Shown piece by piece: positions 28,020 through 37,842 of a stretch of 64,000 nucleotides of DNA; within the stretch, counting starts at the first letter, position 1, and the number at the start of each line of letters is the position of its first letter. The notes below the pieces were generated by a model. It saw only the letters and a list, made by a program, of their open reading frames with translations, had not been told where the DNA came from and ran no database searches. The translations under genes were made by a program, and so were the position numbers. The stretch lies in the NCBI GenBank assembly GCA_016178305.1, contig JACOTM010000012.1, forward strand, positions 26,721-90,720, written 5' to 3'. The stretch is from Flavobacteriia bacterium. Its GTDB lineage: Bacteria > Bacteroidota > Bacteroidia > Flavobacteriales_D > Crocinitomicaceae.

Positions 28020-28907
28020 ATGAATAAATTAATATACAAAGTCTTCATTCTTTTAACTGTTTTTTCTTGTTCTTCAAACGATCAAAATGAATTAGAGAAT
28101 CAATTAATCGAAAAAAATGACACAGCAATAAAAATCGATAAGGAGTTAATTGACCAATTAATTCAATCTTTTCCTTCGCCTTTGGAAACATCTTTGATTC
28201 TAAAAAAAGCGGGGAATAACTTTAACAGTGAGATGCTTATTTCCACGAAAAAGACAGAAAAATTTATTACAAATTATGATCAATCGATAGCAATAGGTGC
28301 TTATGGAGCAGATTTAGCCTACATTAACATTTATGACAAGTCATTTTTAGCTGTTGATTATTTAACTACGATTCGAAGTCTTTCGATTGAAATAGAAGTT
28401 GATCGGTTTTTTAACTTTGAAAGCATGATGAAATTAGCTAAAAGCTCATCAAACATTGATTCTTTAATCCATTTATCGACAGAAAGTTTTAATAAAATGG
28501 AAGTATTTTTGAAAGATAAAGGACGCGATGAACTAAGTGTATTGATTGTATTTGGGACATGGCTAGAAAGTTCATATATCATTTCATATCTCGCTAAAAA
28601 TAATTTAACTAGCGAAATGAAAAATCAAGTTGCCGAACAAAAAGAAAGTGTAACAAAATTATTAAACATTCTCCATTCTTGTGAATCAGAAGAATATTTT
28701 AAAAATTTAATTTCGCGTTTAAAAAAGTTAGATGATATTTATCAAAAAGTTGAAATTAAGAAGATTATTAGAGAGCCAGAAATGAGAGAAGAAAATGGGT
28801 CGCTTGTATTTTATGATAAAAGTGAAACGATAATTAATGCAAGTGAAAAAGATATCTTGTCAATTATCGACGAAACAATTAATTTAAGAAATCAACTTTT
28901 AAAATAA
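28020..28907 (+). CDS. Lipoprotein of unknown function in the SiaC-ABC operon
   Basis: A 295-aa lipoprotein (lipobox TVFSC, Cys at about 17). The mature part is almost all helix with acidic and Ser-rich stretches and no motif I know. It is 48 bp downstream of the ABC fusion and abuts the next gene, so it probably acts with that transporter on the periplasmic face. Confidence 0.6.
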   Translation: MNKLIYKVFILLTVFSCSSNDQNELENQLIEKNDTAIKIDKELIDQLIQSFPSPLETSLILKKAGNNFNSEMLISTKKTEKFITNYDQSIAIGAYGADLAYINIYDKSFLAVDYLTTIRSLSIEIEVDRFFNFESMMKLAKSSSNIDSLIHLSTESFNKMEVFLKDKGRDELSVLIVFGTWLESSYIISYLAKNNLTSEMKNQVAEQKESVTKLLNILHSCESEEYFKNLISRLKKLDDIYQKVEIKKIIREPEMREENGSLVFYDKSETIINASEKDILSIIDETINLRNQLLK

Positions 28908-29378
28908 ATGAACATGAATTTAAAAAGTTTAACAATCGCTCTATTTTTGATTTTTGGTTTGTTATTATCATTTGTTTCAACACCAGAATACATTGGTAAA
29001 TGTTCAGGAGATACGGAATATAAATTAGGACTTACAAAATTAAATAAATATAAATTAATTAAAGATTATAGGGTAAAACTGAAAGATGGAACTCCTGAAA
29101 ATCCTCCTACAATTAATTATATGATTTCGTTAAAGGCAGGATTGAAATATAAATTTCTTCCTATGAATATTCCAGATAATAAATCAAAAATGATTATGTC
29201 AATTTATTTGAATAAAGAAAAAACAGTTTTATTAGCAACAACATTTAATAAATTATCAGGAAAACATTATCCTTCAATTGATTTTAACTGTAAGACAACA
29301 GGTACATTTTATTTGTTTTTTGAATTTGAAAATGGAATGAAAGGTTGTGGTGTAGGTTTATTTGCAGTTGAAAATTAG
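28908..29378 (+). CDS. Small exported protein of unknown function
   Basis: A 156-aa protein with a clear signal sequence (LTIALFLIFGLLLSFVS) and a mature part rich in beta strands with two spaced cysteines at each end (GKCSGD, FNCKTT, KGCGVG). Its ATG directly follows the stop of the lipoprotein gene, showing coupling. Last member of the SiaC-ABC run. Function not recognised. Confidence 0.6.
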   Translation: MNMNLKSLTIALFLIFGLLLSFVSTPEYIGKCSGDTEYKLGLTKLNKYKLIKDYRVKLKDGTPENPPTINYMISLKAGLKYKFLPMNIPDNKSKMIMSIYLNKEKTVLLATTFNKLSGKHYPSIDFNCKTTGTFYLFFEFENGMKGCGVGLFAVEN

Positions 29379-29383
29379 AAATT

Positions 29384-32173
29384 TTATAATTTTAATATTG
29401 GAATTAATATCTCAACCATTGTTCCTTTGTTCAAATCGATAATTTGAAAACCATATTTATGATTTCGTTTTTTATTGAAAGAAGCCAATCGTTCACTCGT
29501 GATTTTCTCGCCATACGAAATATGTCCTTTTGTGTTTTGCGTTGCCTTTTTTTCGAGAGATGATTTTCTTCCTATTCCGTTGTCAATGACTTGACATTTA
29601 ATTAAAGTTTCATGAATGTAAATTAATTGGATGTCAATTTTATATCCGTTATGATTTTCGGTAAAACCGTGTCTGATCGAATTTTCAATAAAGGGTTGAA
29701 TTAACATGTTAGGAATTCTGTAATTAGTTGCTTGTTGAAGAAAATCACAGTTAATTTGCCATTCAAATTTATTTGAAAATCGCATTTGCTCCAGTTCTAA
29801 ATATTTTTCCAGCATGTCTATTTCTTTAGCAACAGTTACGGATGAGCTTCTAGAAATATGTAAAGTTTCCCGTAATAATTTTGAAAATTTCCCTAAAAAA
29901 TATTCGGCTTTATCCATTTCGTTATACAAATGAAAACTTTGGATTGAATTTAAGGTGTTAAAAATAAAGTGTGGATTCATTTGAGCAAATAATGCCTTTT
30001 GTTCCAATATCAATAATTTTTGTTTGGTTTCAAACTGTTTTCGTTTGTATTGGATGTATAAATAGATTAAAAATAATGCGCCTAATAAAATTAAAAATTT
30101 GAAGAAATTAGTTCTCCAAAATGGCGGAGTAACTGTAAAACTTGTAATTTTTTGAATACTTGACCACTGGTTATTTTCGTTTAAAAAAGCGACTTCTAAT
30201 TGATAGTAACCATCATCTGGATTTACTAACATGATTTCAGGATCATTGATGATACTCCAATCTGAATTTGAGTGAAGACGATATTTATAGCGACCTTTGG
30301 TTATAAAATTAGAGGCTCTGAATTTTATATTAATTAAATCTTCATAGTAAGATATTGTCAGCGGTTGAGTTAAATTTAATTTTTGATTTTTATTCACACT
30401 CACAGACTTTAAATAAATTTTATAATCTCTGTTTCGTATTTGAAAATTTTCTTTGTCGATGAGTGTTAATCCTTTTTTTGTACCGACCCAAATAGTTTTT
30501 TTATTTACAAATAGGCTAATGACTTCATTTGAGATTAATCCTAAACTTTTTGAAATATAATCTATTTGAATTTTATTTGGTTGAGTTTGGATTTTTAATA
30601 AACCTTTAACTGTACCTGCCCACAATATATTTTTTTCATCTATATATAAACAGGTAATGTCTTGACAAATATTGTTTTTTATTGGAATAAATTTTTGATT
30701 TTTGTATTGATAAATTCCGTTATTTCTTGTAGCAATAATAATCCCCCATTTTTTAGAAAATGCTAAATCAGTAACGCGGTAACTAAATTCTTTTGGCTTA
30801 AATGGAATAATATTGTTTTTGAAACAAGTTGAAAGACCAAATTTATTACCAGCAAATATGTTTCCCTTTTCATCTGCAATTACCGAAGAAAACGTTTTTT
30901 CTTTGTTTTGATTTAATAACGAAATAGAATTCTTTTTTAAGCCAAAAGAATCTATGGCTCCATCTGCGAATCTGAAAATGAATTCCCGGACACCATAGAC
31001 ACAATTATTAGTACTATAGAGATCCCTCAACCAATATTTTAGGATAGGTTTTCCATTACATAAAATTCCATTTCCAGTTGAATAAACCATTTTTCCTTGA
31101 TAACTTCCAAAGCTGATAAATCCTGAGGAATTATTTTTTATAGAAAATAATTGATCGTTCAAAATTTTATGATAAGAACAGGCGACCAAACCTACATAAA
31201 CAGTATCATTAAATTCATAAATATTTTTGATTTCATTTGAAATTAAACCTTGTTTGGTACTGATTGATTTAAAATTATAATTAGGAAGATAAAATACACC
31301 TGACTCTAAAGTTGAAATCCAAAATCCATTATTATTATCTTCTAAAACGTCTGTTACGGTAACATTTTTAAGGATATTATCTTCTAATATTGCTCTGTTT
31401 TTTGAAAAATGATAAATAAATAAGCCTTTTTTGACTCCCCCAATCAATAACCGATTTCTTAAAATGTTCAGAGAGACAATGTTTACATCGTTTAATTTCA
31501 ATAAAGGTTTATCATTTGTTAAATCGTAAACAAAATTTCCAAACGAAATAAAGTTTTTATTTAATTTTTTAGCTGTTACTATTTTTGACTGCTCTAAAAT
31601 TATTCCATTGATTAATGTGTTTAATTGTTTTATTTTATTTTGTTGCTTGTAGAATAATTTCACGTTTTTATTTGATAAAAAGATAGAATTGTCATTTAAT
31701 ATTTTAATATCTTTATCACAATGTACGCTTTTGGGGATTAGTTTACTAATTTTTTGATTGAATTGATATGGTTTTATTTTTTCATTTTCATAATAACATA
31801 GTTGATGTTCGCCGGATAAAAACCATAATCTATTTTTAGCATCTTTATGAATTTGATAGACAACTTCATCAATTAATCCATCTTTTTTATGAAAAGTAAT
31901 AAATTCATCTCCATTGTATTTGACAACACCTCGATCTGTAGCAAACCAAATATTTCCTTCGTGATCATTTTCTATATCATATATCTCAGAACTGGGTAAT
32001 CCTTGATCTACGGAATAATTTCGAAATAAATATGCGGGTTTAAACGAAGTTTGACCATAATTTTGAACGTAAAAACAAATACTCACAATCAAAAATAAAA
32101 TATTTTTTAATTGATATTGATTATAAATAGATTCCCCCAAAATTTTTATTGCAAAAATAAAAAAGATTTTCAC
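29384..32173 (-). CDS. Two-component-propeller sensor histidine kinase, LytS type
   Basis: A 929-aa kinase. An N-terminal signal segment leads to propeller repeats (IWFATDRGVVKYNG, GFWISTLESGVFYL), a Y_Y_Y domain (about 600-680), one membrane helix (about 691-709) and a His_kinase/HATPase pair. The phospho-acceptor is His735 in QMNPHFIFNTLNSIQ, the N box is at Asn831 (IENSIRHG) and the G box at Asp864 (DNGIG). Unlike hybrid propeller kinases it carries no receiver domain; its partner is surely the LytTR regulator encoded just upstream. Ligand unknown. Confidence 0.9.
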   Translation of the reverse strand: MKIFFIFAIKILGESIYNQYQLKNILFLIVSICFYVQNYGQTSFKPAYLFRNYSVDQGLPSSEIYDIENDHEGNIWFATDRGVVKYNGDEFITFHKKDGLIDEVVYQIHKDAKNRLWFLSGEHQLCYYENEKIKPYQFNQKISKLIPKSVHCDKDIKILNDNSIFLSNKNVKLFYKQQNKIKQLNTLINGIILEQSKIVTAKKLNKNFISFGNFVYDLTNDKPLLKLNDVNIVSLNILRNRLLIGGVKKGLFIYHFSKNRAILEDNILKNVTVTDVLEDNNNGFWISTLESGVFYLPNYNFKSISTKQGLISNEIKNIYEFNDTVYVGLVACSYHKILNDQLFSIKNNSSGFISFGSYQGKMVYSTGNGILCNGKPILKYWLRDLYSTNNCVYGVREFIFRFADGAIDSFGLKKNSISLLNQNKEKTFSSVIADEKGNIFAGNKFGLSTCFKNNIIPFKPKEFSYRVTDLAFSKKWGIIIATRNNGIYQYKNQKFIPIKNNICQDITCLYIDEKNILWAGTVKGLLKIQTQPNKIQIDYISKSLGLISNEVISLFVNKKTIWVGTKKGLTLIDKENFQIRNRDYKIYLKSVSVNKNQKLNLTQPLTISYYEDLINIKFRASNFITKGRYKYRLHSNSDWSIINDPEIMLVNPDDGYYQLEVAFLNENNQWSSIQKITSFTVTPPFWRTNFFKFLILLGALFLIYLYIQYKRKQFETKQKLLILEQKALFAQMNPHFIFNTLNSIQSFHLYNEMDKAEYFLGKFSKLLRETLHISRSSSVTVAKEIDMLEKYLELEQMRFSNKFEWQINCDFLQQATNYRIPNMLIQPFIENSIRHGFTENHNGYKIDIQLIYIHETLIKCQVIDNGIGRKSSLEKKATQNTKGHISYGEKITSERLASFNKKRNHKYGFQIIDLNKGTMVEILIPILKL

Positions 32174-32210
32174 TAGGTAATCATTGTTTGTTGATACTTT
32201 TAAAGTATAA

Positions 32211-32248
32211 AATTAAAGAGAATACTTATGAAAATATTCTCTTTAATT
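32211..32248. terminator. Stem-loop between response regulator and kinase genes
   Basis: AATTAAAGAGAATA (32211-32224) and TATTCTCTTTAATT (32235-32248) form a perfect 14-bp stem with a 10-nt loop. It sits in the 227-bp gap between the two minus-strand genes, so it may terminate or attenuate transcription from the regulator into the kinase gene. The downstream U run on the minus strand is short. Confidence 0.6.
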
Positions 32249-32400
32249 GATTTGGAAATGGTAGATTTTAATATATTAATGATTTAATATCTGTCAAATT
32301 CTGTGAGACAAGATTAAGGATAACATCTGGAATTTTATTCATTAAATATATAAACTGTGTGTTTTAGTTTTTTAACTATTTAAATAGTTTTGTTGGAGAT

Positions 32401-33114
32401 TCATTTTTGATTAAAAAGAGCAAAAACTTGTTTTATATTACTTCTCGCAATTGAAAGTTTTTTATCGTTTATCATTAATATTTCATTATTGATTCGATCT
32501 AGAAAAAGAACATGGTCTATATTAATAATTGTTGATTTGTGAATTTTTAAAAATTTAGGATGATAAACAACTAAGTTTTCAAAAAATTTTAATGGTTTTG
32601 AAGCAATCAAATTTTTACTATTGGTAAGCACTATTTCTGTATAAGAGCCTTCAGCATTAAAATGTGAAATACAACATTTATCAATTAGCTGAGTACCTAA
32701 AAGAGTTGTTATTGCTATTTTAGAATTTTCAGCATCATTTTTTTTAATAGAATAAATTTCCTCACACACTTTTTTTAATGAATCTTGAAATTCTTCCAGA
32801 TCAATAGGTTTTAATAGATAATCAAAAGCCTTTAATTTCAATGCTTGAATCGCATATTCATTGTATGCAGTAGTAAAGATGATTTTTGAATTAGTTTTCT
32901 CCTGAATTTGTTGAGCTACATCAATTCCAGAACCATCAAGTAAATTTATATCTAAAAAAATTAGGTCAGGTTGATGTTTAATGCTATTATCAATTGTTTC
33001 TTGAAATTGCATTGTTTCAAATAACACATCATAATTATCACAATATCTTTCTAAACATTTGTTAATTACTCTACGAGCATTTTCTTCATCATCTACAATC
33101 CCAATTGTTATCAT
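32401..33114 (-). CDS. LytTR-family response regulator
   Basis: A 237-aa regulator. The receiver has the acidic pair Asp8/Asp9, phospho-acceptor Asp55 (LIFLDINLLDG) and Lys102 (LLKPID). The C-terminal LytTR DNA-binding domain includes HFNAEGSYTEIVL and the HPKFLKIHKSTIIN segment. It is paired with the adjacent LytS-type kinase. It lies 33 bp downstream of the CsgG/LpoB-like gene, so that gene may be co-transcribed or a target. Confidence 0.92.
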   Translation of the reverse strand: MITIGIVDDEENARRVINKCLERYCDNYDVLFETMQFQETIDNSIKHQPDLIFLDINLLDGSGIDVAQQIQEKTNSKIIFTTAYNEYAIQALKLKAFDYLLKPIDLEEFQDSLKKVCEEIYSIKKNDAENSKIAITTLLGTQLIDKCCISHFNAEGSYTEIVLTNSKNLIASKPLKFFENLVVYHPKFLKIHKSTIINIDHVLFLDRINNEILMINDKKLSIARSNIKQVFALFNQK

Positions 33115-33146
33115 GTTTTCCTTTTTATAGAAGCAAATGTAATAGT

Positions 33147-34322
33147 TTAATAACGTTTCCCATTATAAATGGATTCTTTCTTTTTAACAACATTGAATCC
33201 AATACTTAGGCCTAACATTCCTCCTTTTTTAGTACTTGAATAAAATAAGTTGATAGGAATATACAAAGCACCTGAACGAAAAGTTCGACCGATTCCCATT
33301 ACCCAGCGAGTACTTAAAGAAGCCGTTCCTCTTGTGTCTAAATATGAATTATAAGAGTATATTGGATTTGGTATTTTCGTAATAGTTGGATCAATTTCCT
33401 GTTCATATTTACGAAAATCATTTTCTGACCAAAAGTAATTCTCACCTTTTCCATATTTATTATTTGAATCAAAAAACCCTTTCGATGTTTTTTGAATACC
33501 AAAGCTTGGTCCAAAAGCAAACTCCCAGCCTTTTTTTCCAAATCGAAAACCATTCATTAATGCAACTGATGGTATAAATTGTCCTTGCTCCAATCCACTA
33601 ACATTGAAAATGGATTCAAATAACGCAGAAAAATTATCTGTGCCAATATATTGTTTTTCAAATTGATATCCAATCATACTAAATCCAGGATAGACACCTA
33701 ATCCACCTTGATCTTCCTTTCTTTTAGCAAATTCAGCTAAGCTACCTGAAACCATGGCATATCCAATTCGTGGTCCAGAATTGTTAATTTTCCCTACATT
33801 TTTTGATGTAATTATTTCATTATTGAAACTCAATTGGCTTTCAATTTCTTTTATATTTTCTAAGCCCAACATACTGCGAAGTGTAATCTCAATCATACGC
33901 TGTAATTCATCCTCGTGATCACTAAATTCTTTGATTGTAGATTTGTAAATGGTCCCTGTTTTAACATCTATTATTTTTAAAGATACAATTATTTTTGCCC
34001 CTAATCTATCTATACTTCCAGAAGTTATATAATTTACTTTCAAGGAATTTCCTAAAGACGTAAGACAGTTTAGACCAAAACAATCTTTTTGAAATGTTGG
34101 ACTAGAATTCACCACCTCTGAAATATCAAATTCATCGTAAACACTAAATTGATTAATCTTAATTAATTCTAAATAAATAATTTTTGTACAGATTTTAGGT
34201 GTAATCCCCAATCCTTGAATCGATGGTGTTGCTACTGCAATAGTAGGTTTAGAAGCATCTTGTGCATTCAAATTGAAAAATACTCCTATAAAAATTGCTA
34301 TACTAATAAGATTTGTTTTCAT
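33147..34322 (-). CDS. Exported protein with CsgG/LpoB-like N-terminal domain
   Basis: A 391-aa secreted protein (signal peptide ending near NLNAQ). Residues 25-170 look like the TolB-N/CsgG-type fold (IAVATPSIQG..., YITSGSIDRLGAKIIVSLKIIDVKTGTI). The rest (about 190-391) has alternating strands ending in hydrophobic residues, suggesting a beta-rich outer-membrane or surface domain. A longer frame begins at 34514, but the signal peptide and a TATATTTG -7 box at 34344-34351 on the minus strand fix the start at 34322. Confidence 0.6.
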   Translation of the reverse strand: MKTNLISIAIFIGVFFNLNAQDASKPTIAVATPSIQGLGITPKICTKIIYLELIKINQFSVYDEFDISEVVNSSPTFQKDCFGLNCLTSLGNSLKVNYITSGSIDRLGAKIIVSLKIIDVKTGTIYKSTIKEFSDHEDELQRMIEITLRSMLGLENIKEIESQLSFNNEIITSKNVGKINNSGPRIGYAMVSGSLAEFAKRKEDQGGLGVYPGFSMIGYQFEKQYIGTDNFSALFESIFNVSGLEQGQFIPSVALMNGFRFGKKGWEFAFGPSFGIQKTSKGFFDSNNKYGKGENYFWSENDFRKYEQEIDPTITKIPNPIYSYNSYLDTRGTASLSTRWVMGIGRTFRSGALYIPINLFYSSTKKGGMLGLSIGFNVVKKKESIYNGKRY

Positions 34323-34343
34323 ATATTTTGTTTTTAGTTGGAA

Positions 34344-34351
34344 CAAATATA
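34344..34351 (-). promoter_or_regulatory. Predicted -7 box of the CsgG-like/LytTR operon
   Basis: Minus-strand TATATTTG fits TAnnTTTG and lies 22 bp before the ATG at 34322, implying a short leader. No convincing -33 TTG at the usual distance. Confidence 0.4.
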
Positions 34352-34626
34352 TGTCTCTTTCTTGCGTTTTACATAACTGATTTACGCAATACAAACAATT
34401 AAAATGGTGATATTTGCAAAAAACTTGCATGTTTATACCAACACAAGCATATTTATTTATGATATTCGCAATAGTTATTTTTTTATTTGTGACAAACGCA
34501 AAAAAAGTGGTCAAAAAAAGATTTAATTGCTAAATTGTCAAGTCATTTTCTAATTTTTGTTTATATATCATCAAGGTTCTTTCCATTTGAAAGAAAAATG
34601 AATTACGTTCTTTTTCGTTTGTAACA

Positions 34627-35541
34627 CTAATTAAACTCGAATTTGCCAGTAGTTTTATTTAATATTTGTTCAGACTCATTGACATATATTTCGTCTGTTG
34701 TTTGTAAATAATTCATCATATTATGTGTTACATATAATCCTTTTTTTTCTATTGATTTAAAAAAATAAGTGCTATCTGAAATGGTTGTATCGTTTAGAAA
34801 AACTTCGTATTCACATCCTGAAGCAGGTGCTTGCGTTCCATACATAAATTTTTTTCCTATAGTTACTTGTGCTTTCATGTGGTTTAAAAGCATTTGCATT
34901 TCTGTAAGTAAGCGAATTGCATAATGAGGGTCTTTGAATAGATACGCATCAAAATAATATTGAATTTGACGAATAAATCCTCGCATCAAATCATAATCGT
35001 AAATTTCTTTCGAAGGAATAGAATTGTAAATCTGCAAAATTTCTTTTCCCATTAGGAATGTTTTTTCTGCCGTTTTTTCATGTGTAAATTGTTCGGTTTT
35101 ATATTGATCAATATTTAAATAAGATTTTGCCCAAAAATAAAGCTTGAATCGGAATAAATGTGGAAAATTTAATAATTGAAAAAGTGGACTGTCTTTAACG
35201 GTTAAAACAATAGTTGGGTTCGTGAAAGATTTAATTTGTTTTACTCCTGCTAAGATCCCTTCCAAATAGGCATCTAAACTAAAATCATACGCTTCTAAAG
35301 AGCGGTATTGAAATACAACACGGTTTTGTTGAATATCTAATAAAGAATCAAAAGAAATTCCGTAATAGGAGCATATTTTTTGAATTTCATGAATAGTTAA
35401 TGCAGTCTCGCCTCTGTATCTTCTATAAACTGCATCTTGACTGACGTTCAATACATCTGCTAATGCTCTTCCTAATGAATCATCGTTTCCTATTTTCTCT
35501 TTTATTAGATTAAAAAGGGTTGCTTGAATATCTACTTTCAT
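34627..35541 (-). CDS. XRE-type helix-turn-helix regulator with large C-terminal domain
   Basis: A 304-aa protein with an N-terminal lambda-repressor-like HTH (SLGRALADVLNVSQDAVYRRYRGETALTIHEIQKIC, about 20-55) followed by some 240 residues without a family I can name. Members of this layout are common in Flavobacteriia and are usually orphan regulators. It is 53 bp upstream of the EamA gene on the same strand, but no operator is evident. Confidence 0.7.
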   Translation of the reverse strand: MKVDIQATLFNLIKEKIGNDDSLGRALADVLNVSQDAVYRRYRGETALTIHEIQKICSYYGISFDSLLDIQQNRVVFQYRSLEAYDFSLDAYLEGILAGVKQIKSFTNPTIVLTVKDSPLFQLLNFPHLFRFKLYFWAKSYLNIDQYKTEQFTHEKTAEKTFLMGKEILQIYNSIPSKEIYDYDLMRGFIRQIQYYFDAYLFKDPHYAIRLLTEMQMLLNHMKAQVTIGKKFMYGTQAPASGCEYEVFLNDTTISDSTYFFKSIEKKGLYVTHNMMNYLQTTDEIYVNESEQILNKTTGKFEFN

Positions 35542-35594
35542 TTTTCAATATGTGTCTTACAAAATAACTCTTTTTTAGAATTAATTTTCAGATT

Positions 35595-36506
35595 TTAATT
35601 CATTTTTACTGGTTTATTCATTGCCATTTTATGCAATTGGTGCTTAATAAATCCATTTGCAATTACGACAACAATAATTATTAATGCACCAAAATAAAAT
35701 TTAGAGCTCAATAATTCATTTTCTTTTAATATAAATATAGCTAATAAAATGGTGTAAACAGGCTCAAGATTTATACTTAACGAAACTGTGAAAGCACCTA
35801 GTCTTTTAACAACTTCTATCGTTGCTAAAAAGGCAAAAGATGTACAAAGCAAGCCTAGAAATAGCAACCACCAAAAATCACTAGTGGTCATCGTAAAAAG
35901 AACAGCTATCGTAAACTGATTTTGATAGATTAATATTCCTGAAAGAAAAAATAACCCAATAGTCATTTCATAAAAAGTAATCGTTGTGGATGGAATTGTT
36001 TGCACTAATTTCCCATTAAATACAGCAAAAAGCGCGGCAAACATTGCTGACGATAATCCATAAGCCAATGCTTCATAATCTTTTGCTGAGAAATCGCTGG
36101 AAACAATGTATATTCCGGCAATGACAAATAATCCCAATATAAATTCGATAATTGAAAATTTACGTTTCATAACTAACGGATCTAACCATGTTACATGCAA
36201 AGTTGTTGTTGATAAACATAAAATTCCCAAAGATGCGGTTGACAATTGGATGGATTTATAAAAGGTGATCCAATGCATTGCAACAAATATTCCGACAATG
36301 CAAAGTGAAAAAAAATCCTTTTTAGTATTTAACAAGATTGATTTTTTCTTGAAAAGCAGATAAATTCCTAATCCTATTAAAGCAATTAATACGCGATGCC
36401 ACACTAAAATATATGAATCAAGGTGAATCAATTTCCCTAAAATACCAGTAAATCCCCACATAAAAATGATGAGATGTAATAATATATGGTATTTACTAAA
36501 TGTCAT
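35595..36506 (-). CDS. EamA/DMT-family transporter
   Basis: A 303-aa inner-membrane protein with ten predicted helices in two EamA repeats (first starting MWGFTGILGKLI, second with SINLEPVYTILLAIFILKENE). The family exports amino acids, nucleosides or other metabolites; the substrate is not predictable here. Confidence 0.85.
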   Translation of the reverse strand: MTFSKYHILLHLIIFMWGFTGILGKLIHLDSYILVWHRVLIALIGLGIYLLFKKKSILLNTKKDFFSLCIVGIFVAMHWITFYKSIQLSTASLGILCLSTTTLHVTWLDPLVMKRKFSIIEFILGLFVIAGIYIVSSDFSAKDYEALAYGLSSAMFAALFAVFNGKLVQTIPSTTITFYEMTIGLFFLSGILIYQNQFTIAVLFTMTTSDFWWLLFLGLLCTSFAFLATIEVVKRLGAFTVSLSINLEPVYTILLAIFILKENELLSSKFYFGALIIIVVVIANGFIKHQLHKMAMNKPVKMN

Positions 36507-36678
36507 ATAACAATAAATTAGATTCAGAAATTATCTCCTTTTTTTGATTTCAATCTTTGAAGCTTTTACGAAAGAAAAGTTGAAAGATAAATAGATTTTG
36601 TGGAATTTCACTTTAGAACGATTTAAAATTAATGGATGAACTAATTTTATCTGGAAAATATCACAAATACAAGAGTTT

Positions 36679-37842
36679 TTATTTTTTTATCCATCGCGGT
36701 AGGACAAAAACACCTATAAATAAATAAGGAAAATAAGAAATCAATCGCCATAATAAAGCCAATGCCGCAATTAATAATAAAGAATCACTAAAGGGATTCA
36801 TCAATTCTCCAAAAGCATATTCAGCAACTCCACTTCCACCTGGGGTAGGGCTAATCATCATCAATAACCATAAAACAATTTGTTTTCCCAGTAAAAGGAA
36901 ATTATCTAAAAAGTGAAGGTGTAAAAAAGCATTCAAAATACAATTGATTACTAAATAACGTGAGGACCAACTTAAAAATGTTGATACCATTGTTTTGAGC
37001 CAAAAAAGGAAATTTTCTTTTTTAAATTCTTTGGATGCCATTTGAATTTCTTCTCCTGTTTTTGATGCAATAGCGTGCCACTTATTTAAAATAGGTAATG
37101 AAAATACTGTTTTTAAAATTTGAGCGGCTACTTTAGGAAATAAAAACACACTGAAAAGAATAAAAACACACAGCAATAATTTAATCCCAAATCCAGTCCA
37201 AAAAATAAATGATACACTTTTAGATGCTGAAAAATTTGCTGGAAATAATTGATCTTGATTAATAAATATAAAGACAAGCGGGACTAACACTAAATAAAAT
37301 AAATTGTCCATCAAAGCGGTAATCATTACAATGGCAGTTGAACGGCCTAAATCTATTTTTTCTTTTTGCAAAATAAACATCGCTACAGTCGTTCCTCCAA
37401 CTACTCCAGGAGAGAGAGCCGAAGCAAATTCCCAAAGCATTATGACATTAAAACATTGTTTCCAAGTTAATTGGTTTTTAGTTAAAATTCGGATACGAAG
37501 CATATAAAAAAAATCTCGCCCGACCATAAATACCAATGCCAAAAGAAGCCAAACAAAAGAAGCTTTCGTCCAATTAATTAATTGAATTGTATCTGATAAA
37601 GATTCTTTTTTAAAATTACCTTTTGGATTTGATTGAAATTCTTTTGGGTTTGAACTATCGATGATTTGATTATGATTGACATCTATCCAACTATAATTAC
37701 CATTTCCTGATTTTACTTCAATAAAATTTACATGATTTAAACTTCTATACATCATCCATGTAGCGATGGAGAGACCTAAGCTAATTGCGACCCAAATTTT
37801 CCATCGACTAAATGTTTTTTGAAATTGAAGTTCGTCACTCAT
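36679..37842 (-). CDS. Flippase-like membrane protein (LPG synthase TM/UPF0104 family)
   Basis: A 387-aa protein with about eight helices resembling the membrane domain of lysylphosphatidylglycerol synthase and YbhN (signature regions EFASALSPGVVGGTTVAMF and SPTPGGSGVAEYAFGEL). An unusual extracytoplasmic segment (about 40-85) is inserted after the first helix. Its start overlaps the end of the upstream lipoprotein gene by 8 bp, so the two are translationally coupled. Confidence 0.85.
   Translation of the reverse strand: MSDELQFQKTFSRWKIWVAISLGLSIATWMMYRSLNHVNFIEVKSGNGNYSWIDVNHNQIIDSSNPKEFQSNPKGNFKKESLSDTIQLINWTKASFVWLLLALVFMVGRDFFYMLRIRILTKNQLTWKQCFNVIMLWEFASALSPGVVGGTTVAMFILQKEKIDLGRSTAIVMITALMDNLFYLVLVPLVFIFINQDQLFPANFSASKSVSFIFWTGFGIKLLLCVFILFSVFLFPKVAAQILKTVFSLPILNKWHAIASKTGEEIQMASKEFKKENFLFWLKTMVSTFLSWSSRYLVINCILNAFLHLHFLDNFLLLGKQIVLWLLMMISPTPGGSGVAEYAFGELMNPFSDSLLLIAALALLWRLISYFPYLFIGVFVLPRWIKK

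Noticed and set aside
34323..34514. 64-residue N-terminal extension of the CsgG/LpoB-like protein
   Set aside because: Cys/His-rich, unlike a signal sequence, and it contains the predicted promoter; the true signal peptide starts at 34322.
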